Source: Chitinophagaceae bacterium (lineage in GTDB: Bacteria; Bacteroidota; Bacteroidia; Chitinophagales; Chitinophagaceae). From it: a DNA stretch of 64,000 nt. This document shows, piece after piece, positions 33,749-42,105 of this stretch. Within the stretch, counting starts at the first letter, position 1. The number at the start of each line of letters is the position of its first letter. The notes below the pieces were generated by a model. The model saw only the letters and a program-made list of their open reading frames with translations, ran no database searches and was not told the origin of the DNA. The stretch spans positions 744,001-808,000 of the forward strand of contig JADKIE010000002.1 of the NCBI GenBank assembly GCA_016721385.1, in the 5' to 3' direction. The position numbers and the translations under genes are program-made.

Positions 33749-34441
33749 TTAATTATTTGGCGCCCCTGCGGTAATCCATTTTTTTACTTGCGTTATTTCG
33801 CAAGCAGGCATTTTAAAACTACTTTTTGGCATAGCCGAGTATCCGGCAACCCAGTTTATAGATCCAAATAGTTTTCCATTATCGGCAACTACTTTGGTGC
33901 CTGCATGTGTAGATAAATCGATACCGCCACCCAAATTAGAAGGGTTGTGGCAACCCTGACACTTGCTTTGCATTAAGGGTTTTATTGCGGTACTATATTT
34001 ATAATCGATGGTATCACATCTGTCGCAGGCATTGTTTTTGGCGCCTTGATTAATCCATTTTTGTATTAAAGCTTTTTGTGCTGTTGTAAATGCAGCATTT
34101 GGTGGCGGAGGCATTCTATCGCCCCCTGATTTATTTAATACACTATATAACTTACTATTGCCGGCATTGCCCGGAGATACATATTTTATTATGGTTGCGT
34201 AAGATGTTAATACCACATTCTCTTTTCGGGTAATATTATCGTGGCAACCACTCATGGCACAACCAGAATTTATTAAAGGCAAAATATCATTAGCAAAATA
34301 TACCGAATCGGTACTACATGTTAGTCCGGTAGAACCCGGTGCAGGAGTGGGTATTTCAATAACTCCCAATTCGTGCTTACAAGCAGAAAATATAATAGCT
34401 GCAAGTACAATAATACAAACAAACAAAATTTGTTTTTTCAT
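33749..34441 (-). CDS. Di-haem cytochrome c-like lipoprotein with one unusual haem motif
   Basis: The 230-residue lipoprotein (lipobox IFSAC) has two domains. The first has SGCAMSGCHDN, a CX4CH pattern in place of the usual CX2CH. It then has GGDRMPPPPNA and ALIQKWINQGA, as in Planctomycete-type cytochrome domains. The second has a standard SKCQGCHNP, then AMPKSSFKM. A CDRC pair lies between them. It is the first gene of the operon and lies behind two palindromic sites. Whether the CX4CH site binds haem is uncertain. Confidence 0.82.
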   Translation of the reverse strand: MKKQILFVCIIVLAAIIFSACKHELGVIEIPTPAPGSTGLTCSTDSVYFANDILPLINSGCAMSGCHDNITRKENVVLTSYATIIKYVSPGNAGNSKLYSVLNKSGGDRMPPPPNAAFTTAQKALIQKWINQGAKNNACDRCDTIDYKYSTAIKPLMQSKCQGCHNPSNLGGGIDLSTHAGTKVVADNGKLFGSINWVAGYSAMPKSSFKMPACEITQVKKWITAGAPNN

Positions 34442-34467
34442 GAGAAATTTGATTTTAAACGTTAAAG

Positions 34468-34504
34468 AGTGTACACTTTACACAATCTAAAACTGTGCCA
34501 CAGT
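34468..34504. promoter_or_regulatory. Two palindromic candidate operators upstream of the haem-lipoprotein operon
   Basis: AGTGTACACT (34468-34477) is a perfect 10-bp palindrome. ACTGTG-C-CACAGT (34492-34504) is a perfect 6+6 palindrome. Both lie 27-63 bases upstream of the ATG at 34441. They have the form of regulator binding sites; no regulator gene is adjacent. Confidence 0.45.
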
Positions 34505-34570
34505 GTCATTAAAATGTAAAAATTATTATAAAAAGTTAATAGCATGTCTGTTATCAGTGATAAAATTTCA

Positions 34571-35667
34571 TTATCCGGAAACCGAAACACCAATTATTTT
34601 TCCGATGCCAAAAGTTATAGCTGCTGCTATTAACCCAAATATTACCTGCCTAAAGCCAGAGTACCAAATGCTTTTTCCGGTAAATAAGGTAATAGCACTA
34701 CCAATAATAAATAAACCAATTGCACTTAGGCCAACACTAATATATATTGCCATTGCCCCACTCATAAATAAAAACGGAATTACAGGAATAATAGCACCTA
34801 TACCAAACAAAAAGAAAGAATAAAGTGCCGCTTCCATTGCAGAGCCTTGTAGCTCTTCGGCATTAATACCTAGCTCTTCTTTAATTAATATTTGATGTGC
34901 ATGGGTTTTGTCTTTCATTATTTCGGCAGCCATTTCGTGTGCCTGATTTTGAGGAATTCCTTTTGCCATATAAATTAATGCCAGTTCCTTTTGCTCACCT
35001 TCGGGGTTTGTTTCCAGTTCTTCCATTTCTAATTGCATTTGATTTTCATATAACTCCTGTGAGCTTTTTACAGATATCCATTCGCCCAAAGCCATAGATA
35101 ATGCACCTGCCAACAAACCAGCCAAACCAGCCAACAACACACCGCTACCACCAGCAGTTGCACCTGCAATACCCATTACTAAACTAAAATTAGAAACCAA
35201 ACCATCGTTACCGCCTAATACTGCCGCCCTCAGTGCATTACCACCAACAGAACGATGCCTTTTTTCGAACTTGGCTAATATATTGCCTGATACTTTTGGT
35301 TGATTTTCGGCAAGGGAACGAAGTATAGTTACATGCCTACTCTCACTTCCATCGGTGGTTAAGTTATGTTTCCTTTTTTCGTTGATGATGGCATTTGAAA
35401 TGCTTTTTCTGTATCCATCAATACACCCAAAACATAATCGTATCCAAATATTTTTCCTATAGTGTTTAAAATTTTAGCTCTACGGGAAGGAGATGGCAAA
35501 ATATCTGTATTAGCATTTACTTTTTTTAAAAAAGCTGTTGCATGACCTTTTTCTATTTCGCTCATTTGAGCAAAAATATTGGCAACACTTTCATCTTTTT
35601 CTTGCTCGGCAAGTTTTTGATACAGGTAGGCTGCATCAATTTCGGTTTGAATATTTTTATTTATCAC
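34571..35667 (-). pseudogene. Ferritin-like/VIT1 (CCC1) fusion, split by one frameshift
   Basis: The N-terminal 100 residues form a ferritin/rubrerythrin-like domain (QTEIDAAYLYQKLAEQE, SEIEKGHATAFLKK with ExxH). The C-terminal 230 form a VIT1/CCC1 domain with AAVLGGNDGLVSNFSLVMG, several helices and the cytosolic metal-binding stretch EMEELETNPEGEQKEL. Such fusions move Fe2+ or Mn2+ across the membrane. The break near 35393 is cured by one A (FQNAIINEKRKHN), giving 365 residues. Both domains are complete, so the organism's gene is probably intact. Confidence 0.85.
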
Positions 35668-35778
35668 CTTAATTTATTTTGTGTAACAGGGTTTAAATAG
35701 CCTTAAACAAACTATTTATGTTAGATATAATATTTATTGTCAATAAACATATATTAGACAATAAAAAACAGAAAAAAA

Positions 35779-36163
35779 TTAGCAAAATTTTGGAGGGTTC
35801 CAAATACAAGAGAGGTATGAAAAAGGTAAAAATTGGCCTTTTGTTAAACAAAGTGTTTTACGACAAAAGGAAGAGGGTTCAAATTTAGTTGCACTAAACT
35901 CAACAGGGATAAAAGCAACAGTTAGTGAAGAAGAATGATGGCCAAATGTTTTGAAAGGCAACTGCATATCTCTGTTATAATCTTTATCTTTTGGGGTTCC
36001 GTGCATATAATGCATATCTAAAAAAGCTAAAAAAGAAATGTTTTTATCTTTTTGCTGATGCTCAATAAAGTGTTGAAAAATTACCGGAAGTTTCAATAAT
36101 TGACTAGCCTCTGTTGTTGCAAACAGATACACGGTTAAAAGAATATTGCCGAAATTTTTTCAA
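35779..36163 (-). CDS. Small conserved exported protein, His-rich, unknown function
   Basis: The open frame (35779-36132) begins with GTG. It contains LLKLPVIFQHFIEHQQKDK, FLAFLDMHYMHGTPKDKDY and DMQLPFKTFGHH, a pattern I have seen in short Bacteroidota proteins of unknown role. Removing one A from the run at 36155-36160 extends it to a TTG at 36163. It would then start MKNFGNILLTVYLFATTEAS, a plausible signal peptide. The many His and Asp residues suggest metal binding, without proof. Confidence 0.6.
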
Positions 36164-36211
36164 GATTAACCTAAAGGTAAAAAAAAGAAAGCAAAACTTC
36201 TAATCTATATA

Positions 36212-36811
36212 CTAATCACCATCTTTCCAACCCCATAAATACCTGCAGGCATAAGTGCGATACGGGCTCCACTTTTTACTTAAAGACAGCATTTTTTCTT
36301 TCATTGCTTTTTTATCAGTAAAGTCAATTTTATATAGTTTACACATAGCTTGTTGAATACCTAAATCATCTACCGCAAAAACATCTTCTCTGCCAAGGGT
36401 AAACATTAAAATCATTTCTACCGTCCATTTACCAACACCTTTTATTTGTGTTAAAAAATTAATTACTTTTTCGTTGCTCATTTTATGCAACTGAGTATCG
36501 GTAATTTTTTGTTCAATAAAAAAAGCACAAACATTTTGCACATAATTAGCTTTTGCATTGCTTAGGCCAATGCTACGCAACGTTTCAAAAGGGGTTTCTA
36601 CAACCTGCGCCGCCGTGGGCACTTTGCCATTGTATAAGTTTATAAAACGCTGCTGAAATACATCTGCAACTTTTGTACTTAATTGCTGGCTCATTATAGA
36701 GTTGCATAAATGCAGATGTACATTTTTACGTTTGGCTAAAACAAACGGTTGCTGCTGTTCAATAATCTTGTGTAATTTCTTATCTTTTTGCAGATGTATT
36801 AAATGCTCCAT
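36212..36811 (-). CDS. DNA-3-methyladenine glycosylase II-like (AlkA family)
   Basis: This is a helix-hairpin-helix base-excision glycosylase. The 199-residue protein lacks the N-terminal domain of E. coli AlkA, as in compact family members. LRSIGLSNAKANYVQN is followed by the hairpin TQIKGVGKWTVEMILMF and the catalytic Asp region DVFAVDDLGIQQAM. It ends YRTYACRYLWGWKD. Together with tag at 22 kb the strain has both alkyl-adenine glycosylase types. It ends 28 bases before cysS on the same strand. Confidence 0.87.
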   Translation of the reverse strand: MEHLIHLQKDKKLHKIIEQQQPFVLAKRKNVHLHLCNSIMSQQLSTKVADVFQQRFINLYNGKVPTAAQVVETPFETLRSIGLSNAKANYVQNVCAFFIEQKITDTQLHKMSNEKVINFLTQIKGVGKWTVEMILMFTLGREDVFAVDDLGIQQAMCKLYKIDFTDKKAMKEKMLSLSKKWSPYRTYACRYLWGWKDGD

Positions 36812-36838
36812 TTTTTTATTCCGCTATTTTCAATTTTT

Positions 36839-38326
36839 TTACAAACTCCAACTCATCTCTCCACCTTTTTCATCTTTTAACAGTATTCCCATTTCGGCTA
36901 ATTGGTTTCTGATTTTGTCTGATGTAGCAAAATCTTTTTTAGTTTTGGCATTTTTCTAATATCAATTAACAATTGCATTACATCATTCAATTTGCCCGAG
37001 TTATTATTATTTACAGACTGTAGCCCAAAAATATCTTCTAAATAAGCCTTAAATTTTTCTTTTAGCAAAAGCATTGTTGATGTAGATATTGCATCAATTG
37101 AAATTAATTTATCTTTTATTGAATTTATAGTTGGCACCAACTCAAACATGCCTGCTAATACTTTTGCAGTATTAAAATCGTCATTCATGCTTTCGTCAAA
37201 CTGTTTTAAGGCAGCTAAAATTATGTTATCTAACTCCGTATCAATACCCAAAACTTCTGTGCCCGATACTTGAAATTTTTGTAAACTTTCATATGCATCC
37301 CACAAACGCTTTAAGCCTTTTTCGCTGGCTTGTAGCGCCTCATTACTAAAGTCTAAAGTGCTGCGGTAATGCGTTTGCAACATAAAAACTTTACCACCAT
37401 TGGGTGATAAGCCTGTACTAACAACGGATGGTTGCCTGTAAATAACTCACCCGGTAAAAGCCGTTGCCTGCGCTTTTACTCATTCTTGCACCATTAACAG
37501 TAAGCATATTGGTGTGCATCCAAATATTGGCCGGGCTGGTTTTATAGCATGCCTGGTTTTGTGCAATTTCGTTGGTGTGGTGTGTGGCCGCTAAATCCAT
37601 ACCGCCGCCATGTATATCAAATTTTTTACCCAAATATTTTTCGCTCATGGCACTGCACTCAATATGCCAGCCCGGAAAACCCATACCCCAGGGGCTTGGC
37701 CATTGCATTAAATGCTCTGGTTTGGCTTTTATCCATAGTGCAAAATCAAGCCTGCCACGCTTTTCATCTTGCCCGCCAAGGTCTCTGGTGCCTTCTAATA
37801 AATCTTCTAATTTTCGGTTAGTTAAAATACCATAGGGCTTTTCTTTATTGTATTTTTCCACATCAAAATAAACCGTACCATCTACAACGTAAGCATAACC
37901 GTTAGCAATTATTTGCTCTGCCATTTTTATTTGCTCGGTAATATGACCTGTTGCGGTTGGCTCAATAGACGGTGGTAGGGTATTAAATATTCGCATTACA
38001 TCATGAAAGCCCAATGTGTATTTTTGTACAATTTCCATTGGCTCCAACTTTTCAAGCTTTGCTTTTTTGGTAAACTTATCATCACCCAAATCTCTATCGC
38101 CTTCTAAATGCCCGGCATCGGTAATATTACGTACATACCGTACTTTATAACCCAGGTATTTAAGATATCTGTAAATAACATCAAACGAAATAAATGTGCG
38201 ACAGTTACCCAAGTGTACATCGCTGTAAACTGTTGGGCCGCAAACATACATGCCCACAAGGCCTTCTTCAATTGGGGAAAACAATTCTTTTTCTCTGGAA
38301 AGTGTATTATATATTTTTAAAGACAT
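36839..38326 (-). pseudogene. cysS: Cysteinyl-tRNA synthetase, broken by three single-base deletions
   Basis: CysS charges tRNA-Cys and is essential. The class I motifs are present: zinc Cys and HIGH-like signature in MYVCGPTVYSDVHLGNCR, HIECSAM and HHTNE zinc ligands, and RMSKSAGN for KMSKS. After SKSAGNGF the frame breaks near 37460 (one T missing; restored text LPGELFTGNHPLLVQAYH). It breaks again near 37390 (one T; VVKFFMLQTHYRS) and near 36950 (one A; NAKTKKDFATSDKIRNQLAE, ending GEMSWSL). The repaired length is 496 residues. Three deletions in an essential gene cannot easily be tolerated, so sequence error is the best explanation. Confidence 0.9.
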
Positions 38327-38488
38327 ATTGATGTTATTTTATTACACAAAACTGTGTTGTAAAAAAGATGATTAAAAGTAAATGTTTTAAATATGCTGTA
38401 CAAGCACAAAGATATTATACTATGCCGCAAGGGCAACACAATTGCAGATATGAGTTATACTTTTTCATTGCAGATGATAAAGGTAAGA

Positions 38489-39616
38489 TTATTTATTTAA
38501 CTGCAAATCGGCAATTACAGGGTAATGATCTACCAGGTTTTTTTTATTAGAAGTATATTGCAGCACCGTAAACCGCTTATCGGCAAAAATATTATCTATA
38601 CGTAATGTTGGGCTAATGGCATTAAATGTACGCCCAATACCAGCACCTTTTTGTACAAAAGCGTTTTGAAGATTTTTTCCTACTGTGCAATATGCATAGC
38701 TATTGGGCACATCATTAAAATCGCCGCAAACAATCACAGGATAAGGGCTTTTTGCTATCTCTTCGTTAATTCTGTCTGCCTGTATTTTTCTTTTTAAAAA
38801 ACCTGTTTTTAATTTATAAACAATATTTTTTGTTTCTTTTATATCCTTCTCGTCTTTAACTGTTGGCTTTTCAATGTATTGCAGGTTGGTGCTGCTAAAA
38901 CGCAGCGATTGCAGGTGAAGATTAAAAACCCTTACAGTATCAGTATCTTTTACGATATCGGCATACTGAAAAATAGAATTATAATCGTTGGGATAAGTAC
39001 CTACAGTTTGCTTATTTATAATTGGGTATTTGGAAAAAATAATTATACCAAAGTGATGATTGCCATCAAAATCGAGTTTTGGATTATAACTGTAATGATA
39101 CTCCGGCATACTAAGTTGTTGTGCAAAATTGGGTACATAATTTATTGCATTTTCATTTTTATCTCCACCTACCATTTCCTGAAAAAGCACAATATCGGGG
39201 GCATAATCATTTATTAAGCCAATCATTTGCTCTTTTTTTTCGGGATGTGTTTTATGCTCCAAAATATCAAAATGCTCTACGTTCCAGCTCATAACACGTA
39301 TGGCACTTTGCGATTTTTGTTTACTAAAATTTGCAGAAATGCGAAACGGAAAAATATTGCTTACAGGCTTATATGCCAAAGTAATTGTTAAAACCGAAAT
39401 AATACACCAAAATGGTTTCACAAAAAGCCAAAATAATATAAAGCATAATAACAGTAATAAAAGATAAAAAGCACTAAGTGTTAGTAAGCCTAAAAACCAA
39501 AAAGTATTGGGGTTAAACCATGATGCATAGCAACCCAATAAAAACAATACTGCAATTATTAGGTTTGTAATAATAAAAAATTTTTTTGTTAACCTGCGGA
39601 AAAGGCTTTTAGGCAT
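38489..39616 (-). CDS. Membrane-anchored endonuclease/exonuclease/phosphatase family protein
   Basis: The 375-residue protein has three N-terminal hydrophobic helices (about 13-32, 36-62 and 63-85) and then an EEP domain outside the membrane. EEP motifs are clear: RVMSWNVEHF, DIVLFQEMVG (metal-binding Glu), NLHLQSL, VIVCGDFNDVPNS, RIDNIFA and the final LVDHYPVIADL (catalytic His). Such membrane-tethered EEP proteins are common in Bacteroidota; substrates may be phosphodiesters, nucleic acid or lipid headgroups. All catalytic residues are present. Confidence 0.87.
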   Translation of the reverse strand: MPKSLFRRLTKKFFIITNLIIAVLFLLGCYASWFNPNTFWFLGLLTLSAFYLLLLLLCFILFWLFVKPFWCIISVLTITLAYKPVSNIFPFRISANFSKQKSQSAIRVMSWNVEHFDILEHKTHPEKKEQMIGLINDYAPDIVLFQEMVGGDKNENAINYVPNFAQQLSMPEYHYSYNPKLDFDGNHHFGIIIFSKYPIINKQTVGTYPNDYNSIFQYADIVKDTDTVRVFNLHLQSLRFSSTNLQYIEKPTVKDEKDIKETKNIVYKLKTGFLKRKIQADRINEEIAKSPYPVIVCGDFNDVPNSYAYCTVGKNLQNAFVQKGAGIGRTFNAISPTLRIDNIFADKRFTVLQYTSNKKNLVDHYPVIADLQLNK

Positions 39617-39701
39617 AGTATAAAGGTAACGCTTGATATTATTTTATTATTGTTAAAATGATAAAAGGTTTAATTTTATTGAAGCAAAAAAATGATATAA
39701 T

Positions 39702-40364
39702 ATGTTACAATTGTCTACCATTAATTTTTTAACGCAATTAAGTAAAAACAATAACAAGCAACGGTTTGAAGAAAATAGAAAAAAGTACGATGTTGCTAAA
39801 GCAGATTTTTTACAATTGGTTGACAAAACCATTCATATTATTTCATCTTTTGACAATACAATAAATTGATTAGAATCTAAAAAATGTATATTTAGAATTA
39901 ACAGAGATGTACGTTTTAGTAAAGATAAAAGCCCTTACAAAACCAATATGGGAGCCAGCTTTAATAAAGGAGGCAAAAAATACAAAACGCCGGCTACTAC
40001 CTGCATGTAGAACCCGGCAAAAGTTTTTTTAGCAGGAGGCTTGTATATGCCCATGCCACCCGAGTTACAAAAAATACGCCAGGAGATTGATTATAATTTT
40101 ACTGATTGGAAAAAAATAGTAGAAGACAAATCGTTTAAAAAAATATTTACAAATGGGGTTGATGGTATAGAGGGTTTAGTGCGGCCACCAAAGGGATACG
40201 ACGAGAACAATCCGGCAATTAATTACCTAAAAATGAAAAGCTATATAGTATCTGTACCTGTTACAAATACTGATTTTACAGATAAAAAAATATTTAAAAA
40301 GATAGAAACTGCATTTAAGCAAATGAAACCAATGTTGGATTTTTTAAATGAAGCAATAGATTAA
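39702..40364 (+). pseudogene. DUF2461 (TIGR02453) family protein, broken by an in-frame stop and two frameshifts
   Basis: The protein would be about 220 residues. Segments in order are NKQRFEENRKKYDVAK, CIFRINRDVRFSKDKSPYKT (the family hallmark), GASFNKGGK, GYYLHVEPGKSF, LAGGLYMPMPPELQKIRQEI and RPPKGYDENNPAI. An in-frame TGA lies at 39867-39869. One A is missing near 39985 (GGKKIQNAGYY) and one T is extra near 40030 (GKSFLAGG). The two indels cancel, so the reading frame is consistent from end to end. DUF2461 function is unknown. Confidence 0.8.
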
Positions 40365-40365
40365 A

Positions 40366-41337
40366 CTAATCTTCCTCACTGGCTTTTTTTAAAAACTCTT
40401 TTTCTTCATTGGTTAAAAAATGATAACCTTTTTGACTTATCTTATCTAAAAGTTCGTCTACCCGTTGTTGTGTAATGGTTGTTTTTTTTTCAAATGGAGT
40501 TCTGTTGCCTGTATTGTAAAAAATTTTTTCTTTTGCAGATATATTGTTGCTTTTTGCCGGAGTAAACAAATTACCACACCAATGGTAAAAATTAAGCATC
40601 CACACACTTCCATCTTTACCTTTTTGTAAAAAATAAACAAATAAAAATCCTGCAAATGCACTGCCCAAAATAGCTATACTATTGGCGTTATTAAACATTA
40701 CAGCACTCATAAAAGTAATTACCAAATACAAAATGGTAAGTATCCACACCGAAATGCCATTACCAATATGCCTGAACATTTTATAATTTGGCGCCATAGT
40801 TGTAACCGCTATAGCAATTGCTGTAGTACCTGTTGCCGAGCCGGTTAAGAACAAGCTTGGCATAGATGATTTAAGTGATGGAATGGTGTAACATGCTATT
40901 ATAAAAAATACAGCACCGGCCAATGCACCATAAATATAAACAGGAAAAATAAGTTTATTGCCGGATAAATCTTGCAACATATAAGCAAAAGCCCAAAGCC
41001 AAAGCATGTTGCCAAGCATGGTTAGTAATAATGAAAATGTAGGTAAACCACCATGGGCAAACATAAAGGTTAAAATGGTCCAGGGTTTTTCGCTAAGCGA
41101 AACCAAGTTGGCAGGTAAAGCAAACCAATTAATAGCATCAAACTGTAAAACCTCCATGCCTTGCCCCTGATGGGTAAATAAATAAAATAACCTGGTTATC
41201 ATTATAAACAAAAACATAATAATGTTAATGGCAATAATGGCCATTACAGCATTATTGGAATCACCCAGTGTAAAGCGCTTTGCTTTTTTATAACTGCCTT
41301 TGTCTTTATAATCAATATATCTATCTGCTTCTCCCAT
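40366..41337 (-). CDS. Rhomboid-family protein lacking the catalytic residues
   Basis: The 323-residue membrane protein has six or seven helices arranged as in rhomboid proteases, plus a C-terminal cytosolic tail with VDELLDKISQKGYHFLTNEE. The region that should hold GxSG reads FLTGSATGTTAIA. The helix that should hold the catalytic His reads IAILGSAFAGFLF. Both catalytic residues therefore appear lost, and the protein is probably an inactive rhomboid. It is followed 51 bases upstream on the same strand by an active-looking rhomboid gene, so the two may work together. A TAATTTTG box lies 15 bases before the start. Confidence 0.75.
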   Translation of the reverse strand: MGEADRYIDYKDKGSYKKAKRFTLGDSNNAVMAIIAINIIMFLFIMITRLFYLFTHQGQGMEVLQFDAINWFALPANLVSLSEKPWTILTFMFAHGGLPTFSLLLTMLGNMLWLWAFAYMLQDLSGNKLIFPVYIYGALAGAVFFIIACYTIPSLKSSMPSLFLTGSATGTTAIAIAVTTMAPNYKMFRHIGNGISVWILTILYLVITFMSAVMFNNANSIAILGSAFAGFLFVYFLQKGKDGSVWMLNFYHWCGNLFTPAKSNNISAKEKIFYNTGNRTPFEKKTTITQQRVDELLDKISQKGYHFLTNEEKEFLKKASEED

Positions 41338-41388
41338 AAAAAATAATTAGGGCAAAATTACAAACAGTTTACCCTTATAATGTTAGTA

Positions 41389-42087
41389 TTAATAGAAAGT
41401 TTTTTTGTTGGTTTTGTTCCAGAAGAGCACTAGTAAAAACCCAATTATAGCACCTCCTAAATGAGCAAAATGGCCAATATTATCGCCTTTTATTTTATAA
41501 ATACCTCCAAACAAATCAATTAAAACAAATACCGGTATTACATATTTGGCTTTTACAGGTATAGGAATAAACATTACATATAGCTCGGTATTAGGAAACA
41601 ACCATGCAAACGCAGCCATAACTCCCATAATAGCACCGGAAGCACCTAATGCTGCATATTGCTCTTTATACGCATTAACCAAATCAATTGAATAGCCCCC
41701 AAATTGTGCAGCTTCGCTGCTTTTTGCAAATTGCTCGGCGCTAAAAGGAGTAGTAAATTGTGTAAAAATGGATGCACCAATACCACAAACCAAATAAAAA
41801 ATTAAAAACCGTTTAGAACCCCAAACTCTTTCTAAAATAGAACCAAACATATATAAGGCAAACATGTTAAATATAATATGCCCTATATCGCCGTGTAAAA
41901 AAACACTGGTTATTAATTGATGTGGTTTAAAATCGGTTGATTTATAATAATGTAATGAACCCCAATTGGTAACATCTACATTGGTAATAAAGTTTTGTGC
42001 CGCAAATACCAAGGCATTAATAATTAATAAATTAAAAACAATTGGTGTATCTCTTTGTATTCTATTTCCTGAGTTGTAAAATGCCAT
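41389..42087 (-). CDS. Rhomboid intramembrane serine protease
   Basis: Rhomboid proteases cut transmembrane substrates within the membrane. The 232-residue protein has six helices. It carries HGDIGHIIFNMFALYMFG after the first helix pair, the catalytic Ser in AALGASGAIMGVM, and the catalytic His in NIGHFAHLGGAIIGF. The length and residues are those of a minimal active rhomboid. It is followed by the catalytically degenerate rhomboid-like gene. Substrates are unknown. It lies 18 bases downstream of rlmD on the same strand. Confidence 0.9.
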   Translation of the reverse strand: MAFYNSGNRIQRDTPIVFNLLIINALVFAAQNFITNVDVTNWGSLHYYKSTDFKPHQLITSVFLHGDIGHIIFNMFALYMFGSILERVWGSKRFLIFYLVCGIGASIFTQFTTPFSAEQFAKSSEAAQFGGYSIDLVNAYKEQYAALGASGAIMGVMAAFAWLFPNTELYVMFIPIPVKAKYVIPVFVLIDLFGGIYKIKGDNIGHFAHLGGAIIGFLLVLFWNKTNKKTFY

Positions 42088-42105
42088 AAGTTAAAGTTAG
42101 GATTA

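Noticed and set aside
38368..38550. 60-codon plus-strand frame upstream of cysS
   Set aside because: It overlaps the end of the EEP hydrolase gene, and no family pattern or promoter supports it.
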